Source: Variovorax ginsengisoli (GTDB lineage Bacteria > Pseudomonadota > Gammaproteobacteria > Burkholderiales > Burkholderiaceae_C). From it: a stretch of DNA of 64,000 nt. The notes beneath the pieces were generated by a model that did not search any database, was not told the DNA's origin, and saw only the letters and a program-made list of their open reading frames with translations. Where the stretch lies: the NCBI RefSeq assembly GCF_030486595.1, contig NZ_JAUJZH010000004.1, forward strand, positions 62,001 to 126,000, in the 5' to 3' direction. Positions 60,875 through 64,000 of the stretch are shown in pieces. The translations under genes were made by a program, and so were the position numbers. Positions within the stretch are counted from its first letter, which is position 1. The number at the start of each line of letters is the position of its first letter.

Positions 60875-62017
60875 TCAACCCTGGGCCGGCAGGCGCCGCG
60901 CCTCCGAGCTCGGATGCAGCGGCCGCAGGTACTCGTGCAGCGGCAGCGCGGCGGCTCCTACCGCCGGGGCCCATTGGCCGTAGCGCGCCGGCCGCACCAC
61001 CGGCGCGGGCAAGCCGGCGCTGTCGGCGTAGCGCTGCACGGTCGCGATGGCGCCGCGCAGGAAGTCCGGATGCGCATCGCATGACTTGCCGCCGACCACG
61101 ATCGCGCGCGGCTCGAAGGTGACCCACAGGTTCTGCAGCAGCACGCCCAGGTAGCCCGCGGCCCTGCCGGGCCCGTCGGCGCTGCGGTCGAGCACCCGGG
61201 CGCCCAGGAAGACCTCGGCGCAGCCGTTGCGGCCGCACGAGCAGCGCGGCCCGTCGATCTGCAGCACGGTGTGGCCGATCTCGCCGGCCATGCCGCCGGC
61301 GCCAGTGAACAGGCGGTCGTTGAGCACCACGCCGGCGCCGACCCCGACGTCGCAGCTTACGAAGATCAGCGGGTCTTCGCCCTCGCCGTCCGAGAACTCG
61401 AACTCGCCGAGCACCCCGGCATCGGCGTCGTTCTGCAGCTGCACCGCGATGCCCGCCAGCCCTTCGCGCGCCAGGGCCTCGCCGAGCAGCGGCAGGAAGT
61501 CGAGGTTGCGCCAACCGAGGTTGGGCGCGAAGCGCACCATGCCGGTGGCATCGTCGAGCGCCCCCGGAACGCCGACGCCGATGCCCGACAGCCGCAGGCC
61601 GGCAGCGACCAGGTGAGCGTGCGCCGCCGCCGCCATCCGCGCCACCTGCGCGCACGCCACCCGCGGCGCGCGTTCGACCAGCGGCTGCGAATCGGAATAC
61701 AGCACCTCGCCCCGGAGCGAGACGCAGACCACGCGCACCGTCTCGACCGCGATCTCGACCCCCAGCAGCGCGCGCACTCCGACGTTGATGGACAGCGGCG
61801 TCGACGGCCGCCCGAGTCCGTCGGCGACCGGCGTGCCGGCCTCGTCGAGCCAACCGTCGTCGAGCAGCTCGCGCACCAGCAGGCTCACGGTCGACTTGGT
61901 GAGGCCGCTCTCGGCGGCCAGCCGCGCGCGCGAAAGGCCGGGCCGCGCCCGCAGCAGCCGCAGCAGCACGCTGCGGTTGATGCGCTTGACCAGCTGCTGG
62001 TCGCCCGTGGTCTTCAT
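60875..62017 (-). CDS. ROK-family transcriptional regulator (XylR/NagC-like)
   Basis: 380 aa. N-terminal winged helix ([43 protein letters not shown], about 14-56) then the ROK sugar-kinase-like domain: [35 protein letters not shown] and the zinc motif CSCGRNGC. Likely represses the adjacent sugar ABC genes and is released by a sugar. Its ATG at 62017 overlaps the ATPase stop (ATGA), so it is the last gene of that operon. Confidence 0.92.
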   Translation of the reverse strand: MKTTGDQQLVKRINRSVLLRLLRARPGLSRARLAAESGLTKSTVSLLVRELLDDGWLDEAGTPVADGLGRPSTPLSINVGVRALLGVEIAVETVRVVCVSLRGEVLYSDSQPLVERAPRVACAQVARMAAAAHAHLVAAGLRLSGIGVGVPGALDDATGMVRFAPNLGWRNLDFLPLLGEALAREGLAGIAVQLQNDADAGVLGEFEFSDGEGEDPLIFVSCDVGVGAGVVLNDRLFTGAGGMAGEIGHTVLQIDGPRCSCGRNGCAEVFLGARVLDRSADGPGRAAGYLGVLLQNLWVTFEPRAIVVGGKSCDAHPDFLRGAIATVQRYADSAGLPAPVVRPARYGQWAPAVGAAALPLHEYLRPLHPSSEARRLPAQG

Positions 62018-62787
62018 CCGGCGTGTTCGGCCTGCGGTTTTCCGTCGGGCCGCTTGCCCGCGATGATCATCCCGAGCACCTCGTCCTCGGTGACGTCGGC
62101 GGTGCGGTAGGTGCCGACCAGCCGGCCGTTCTTCATCACCGCGAGGCGGTCGCTGAGGCCGAACACGTCGGGCATGTCGTGGGTGATCAGGAAGATGCCC
62201 ACGCCGTCGGCCTTGAGCTGCTTCACCAGCGCGCCGACCATCGCGGTCTCCTCGGGCCCGAGCGCCGCGCAGGGCTCGTCCATGATCAGGATGCGGGCGT
62301 TGAAGTACAGCGCCCGCGAGATCGCCACCACCTGCCGCTGGCCGCCCGACAGGCGCCGCACCGGCACCCGGATATTGGTGAAGTTCTTGTTGAGGCGATG
62401 GAATACCTTGCGCGCCTGGCCTTCCATGAAATGGTCGTCGAGCGTGCGCCAGGGCGTGAGCTTCTCGCGGCCGAGGAACAGGTTGGCGACCGAATCGAGG
62501 TTGTCGGCCAGCGCCAGGGTCTGGTAGATGGTCTCGATGCCCTGGGCCTGGGCTTCGGAGGGCGTGCGGATGTTGACCTTTTCGCCGGCGATCAGCGTGT
62601 CGCCGGAGTCGATCGGATAGGCGCCCGCGAGCATCTTCATCAAGGTCGACTTGCCGGCGCCGTTGTGGCCCAGCAGCGCGACCACTTCGCCGGGATAGAG
62701 GTTGACGCTGACGCCGTCGACCGCCTTCACGCCGCCGAAGGCCTTGCGGATCTCGCGCAGTTCGACGAGGGGTGGGTTGGCGCTCAT
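62014..62787 (-). CDS. Sugar ABC transporter ATP-binding protein (single-domain, XylG/FrcA-like)
   Basis: 257 aa ATPase with one nucleotide domain. Walker A GHNGAGKS at 40-47, signature LSGGQRQ at 146-152, Walker [13 protein letters not shown]. Ribose-type importers usually carry two fused domains; single-domain forms such as FrcA exist and probably dimerise. Coupled to the permease (one base gap) and to the ROK regulator (ATGA). Confidence 0.93.
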   Translation of the reverse strand: MSANPPLVELREIRKAFGGVKAVDGVSVNLYPGEVVALLGHNGAGKSTLMKMLAGAYPIDSGDTLIAGEKVNIRTPSEAQAQGIETIYQTLALADNLDSVANLFLGREKLTPWRTLDDHFMEGQARKVFHRLNKNFTNIRVPVRRLSGGQRQVVAISRALYFNARILIMDEPCAALGPEETAMVGALVKQLKADGVGIFLITHDMPDVFGLSDRLAVMKNGRLVGTYRTADVTEDEVLGMIIAGKRPDGKPQAEHAG

Positions 62788-63975
62788 CTAGTTCTCTCCG
62801 AACTTCTTGCGATACAGCACATCGAAGACCACCGCCACGATCAGCACCTGGCCGATGATCACCATCCGCTTGCCGATCGGCACGTCGAGCAGCAGCATGC
62901 CGCTGTCGAGCGACTGCATGATCAGCGCCCCGAGCACCGAGCCGAAGATCGAGCCGCTGCCGCCGGCCAGCGCCGTGCCGCCGATCACGGCCGCCGCGAT
63001 CACGTAGAGCTCCATGCCGGTGCCGAGCGAATTGGTGCCGGCATTGAGCCGCGCGATCGAGACGATCGCGGCGATGGTCACCAGCACAGCCAGCAGCGCG
63101 AACAGCATCAGCGTCACCCGCTTGACCGGGATGCCGACCAGCGCCGCCGCGTCGGGGTTGCCGCCCATTGCGAACACATAGCGCCCGAAGCGGGTGCGGT
63201 GTACGATGAACGACAGGACCACCGACACCACCGCCCAGATCAGCACCGGGATCGGGATGCCCTGGGCCTCGGTCTTGGACGAGATCTGGTAGTTGTTCAT
63301 GGTGGCGGCGAAGGCGAACACCACCGCCGCGGGCACTGCGGCCAGCAGCAGGTCCAGCCACAGGGGCTCGACCGGCATCCCGTGGCGCTGCCGAGCGCTG
63401 CGCTTCTGCAGCATGCGCGCGAAGATCACGACCGCCACCAGCGCCGCCAGCGCCCACGACGCCGTGGTGCCGATGCCGCCGTCGTAGCCGCCGCCCAGGC
63501 GCTGGAAGAATTCGTCGTTGACCGGCTGCGTCTTCCCGTCGGCCACCAGGAAGGCGGCGCCCCGGAACGACATCAGCCCGCCCAGCGTGACCACGAACGA
63601 CGGCACGCCGAGCACCGCGGTCAGCCCGCCCTGGTAGAGCGACACCAGCAGCGCCACCGCCAGCCCGGCCAGGCTCGCCGCCGGCCAGGACCAGCCGGCC
63701 GAGTACTGCAGGTAGGCGACCAGCACGCCGACGAAGCCCATCACCGAACCCACCGACAGGTCGATGTGGCGGGCCACGATGATCAGCACCATCACGGTCG
63801 AGACGATGCCGACCACCGCGGTCTGCTGCGCGATGTTGTAGAGGTTCTCGGGCGACAGGAAGACGCCGCCCGACAGGACGTGGAAGACGATCGCCATCAC
63901 CACCAGCAGCACGCTCATGAGCAGCAGCCGGAGATCGACGCCGCTGCGGCGCCACAGGCCGGGGGACGCGCTCAT
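62788..63975 (-). CDS. Sugar ABC transporter permease (XylH/FrcC-like)
   Basis: 395-aa permease with about ten helices of the BPD_transp_2 family. Family features: ARHIDLSVGSVMGFVGVLVAYL near 66-87, FGRYVFAMGGNPDAAALVGIPVKRVT loop near 265-290, and AAVIGGTALAGGSGSIFGSVLGALIMQSL. It imports a monosaccharide with the ATPase and a receptor cut at the window's edge. Starts at ATG 63975, four bases after the receptor's stop. Confidence 0.93.
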   Translation of the reverse strand: MSASPGLWRRSGVDLRLLLMSVLLVVMAIVFHVLSGGVFLSPENLYNIAQQTAVVGIVSTVMVLIIVARHIDLSVGSVMGFVGVLVAYLQYSAGWSWPAASLAGLAVALLVSLYQGGLTAVLGVPSFVVTLGGLMSFRGAAFLVADGKTQPVNDEFFQRLGGGYDGGIGTTASWALAALVAVVIFARMLQKRSARQRHGMPVEPLWLDLLLAAVPAAVVFAFAATMNNYQISSKTEAQGIPIPVLIWAVVSVVLSFIVHRTRFGRYVFAMGGNPDAAALVGIPVKRVTLMLFALLAVLVTIAAIVSIARLNAGTNSLGTGMELYVIAAAVIGGTALAGGSGSIFGSVLGALIMQSLDSGMLLLDVPIGKRMVIIGQVLIVAVVFDVLYRKKFGEN

Positions 63976-63979
63976 CGCC

Positions 63980-64000
63980 TTACTTGCAGGCCGGCGGCGC
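63980..64000 (-). CDS. C-terminus of an upstream gene, probably the sugar-binding receptor
   Basis: Only a TAA stop (63980-63982) and six codons (Ala-Pro-Pro-Ala-Cys-Lys) are inside the window. The next gene in a XylFGH-type operon is normally the periplasmic sugar-binding protein, several of which end in Cys-Lys. Assigned by position, not by sequence. Confidence 0.45.
   Translation of the reverse strand, partial: APPACK

Overview
This 64 kb window is GC-rich (roughly 68-70 percent by eye), densely packed chromosomal DNA. Its gene content points to a betaproteobacterium of the Comamonadaceae, probably Variovorax or a close relative. The reasons are three Bug-type tripartite-tricarboxylate (TTT) receptors, two Liv-type ABC systems paired with acyl-CoA ligases, a quinohemoprotein alcohol dehydrogenase resembling the Comamonas type, and intergenic GC-rich palindromes of the kind I recall from that family. 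Genus assignment is inference. I saw no rRNA, tRNA, transposase, phage or CRISPR sequence. Both window edges cut a gene.

Layout. 1-6652 (minus): a Liv-type operon livH-livM-livG-livF-acyl-CoA ligase-receptor. 6756-9836 (minus): AraC regulator, alpha/beta hydrolase, purT. 10013-14058 (plus): hydroxyacyl-CoA dehydrogenase, a 58-bp tandem palindromic repeat, a crotonase, the ohrR-ohr peroxide module and a DUF2855 protein. 14039-21239 (mostly minus): a TfoX-like protein and a terminal-oxidase cluster (ctaG, CopD-like protein, coxB, fused coxA-coxC, 113-aa membrane protein, ferric-reductase-like flavoprotein, previously untracked 31-aa membrane peptide), with a DUF2231 gene on the opposite strand. 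21416-27296: SrkA-like kinase, LysR regulator, and acyl-CoA dehydrogenase-Bug receptor-CoA-transferase. 27300-28586: divergent RcnR/DmeR-type regulator and DmeF-type metal exporter. 28564-35734: EVE protein, htpG, response regulator-kinase-solute receptor operon, DUF3761 protein, RluF-like pseudouridine synthase. 35881-39679: small unknown, second Bug receptor, SDR, a degenerate SRAP protein and a frameshifted LuxR gene. 39749-48757: Crp/Fnr regulator divergent from a second acyl-CoA ligase-Liv-PaaK-like operon. 48935-53371: CoA-transferase, J-protein, amidohydrolase, tandem repeat, CBS protein. 53646-60848: Sir2, gabD-like dehydrogenase, third Bug receptor, PQQ alcohol dehydrogenase, AcoR-like regulator, HNH protein. 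60875-64000 (minus): ROK regulator and the start of a sugar ABC operon.

How it fits together. Much of the window serves uptake and CoA-dependent breakdown of organic acids: ABC or TTT receptors feed acyl-CoA ligases, dehydrogenases, a crotonase, a hydroxyacyl-CoA dehydrogenase and CoA-transferases. Substrates cannot be read from sequence. Several regulators sit beside clear inverted repeats that are good operator candidates: OhrR (11876-11886), LysR (23379-23404), RcnR/DmeR (27598-27614), Crp/Fnr (40518-40535) and AcoR-like (59287-59303).

Most unusual items: the coxA-coxC fusion, whose canonical D- and K-channel residues are replaced; its cluster with a ferric-reductase-like flavoprotein and tiny membrane proteins; a SRAP-fold protein without the catalytic cysteine; and the tandem palindromic repeats. 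Start sites were chosen by ribosome-binding site, overlap and family length, and are inference where stated.
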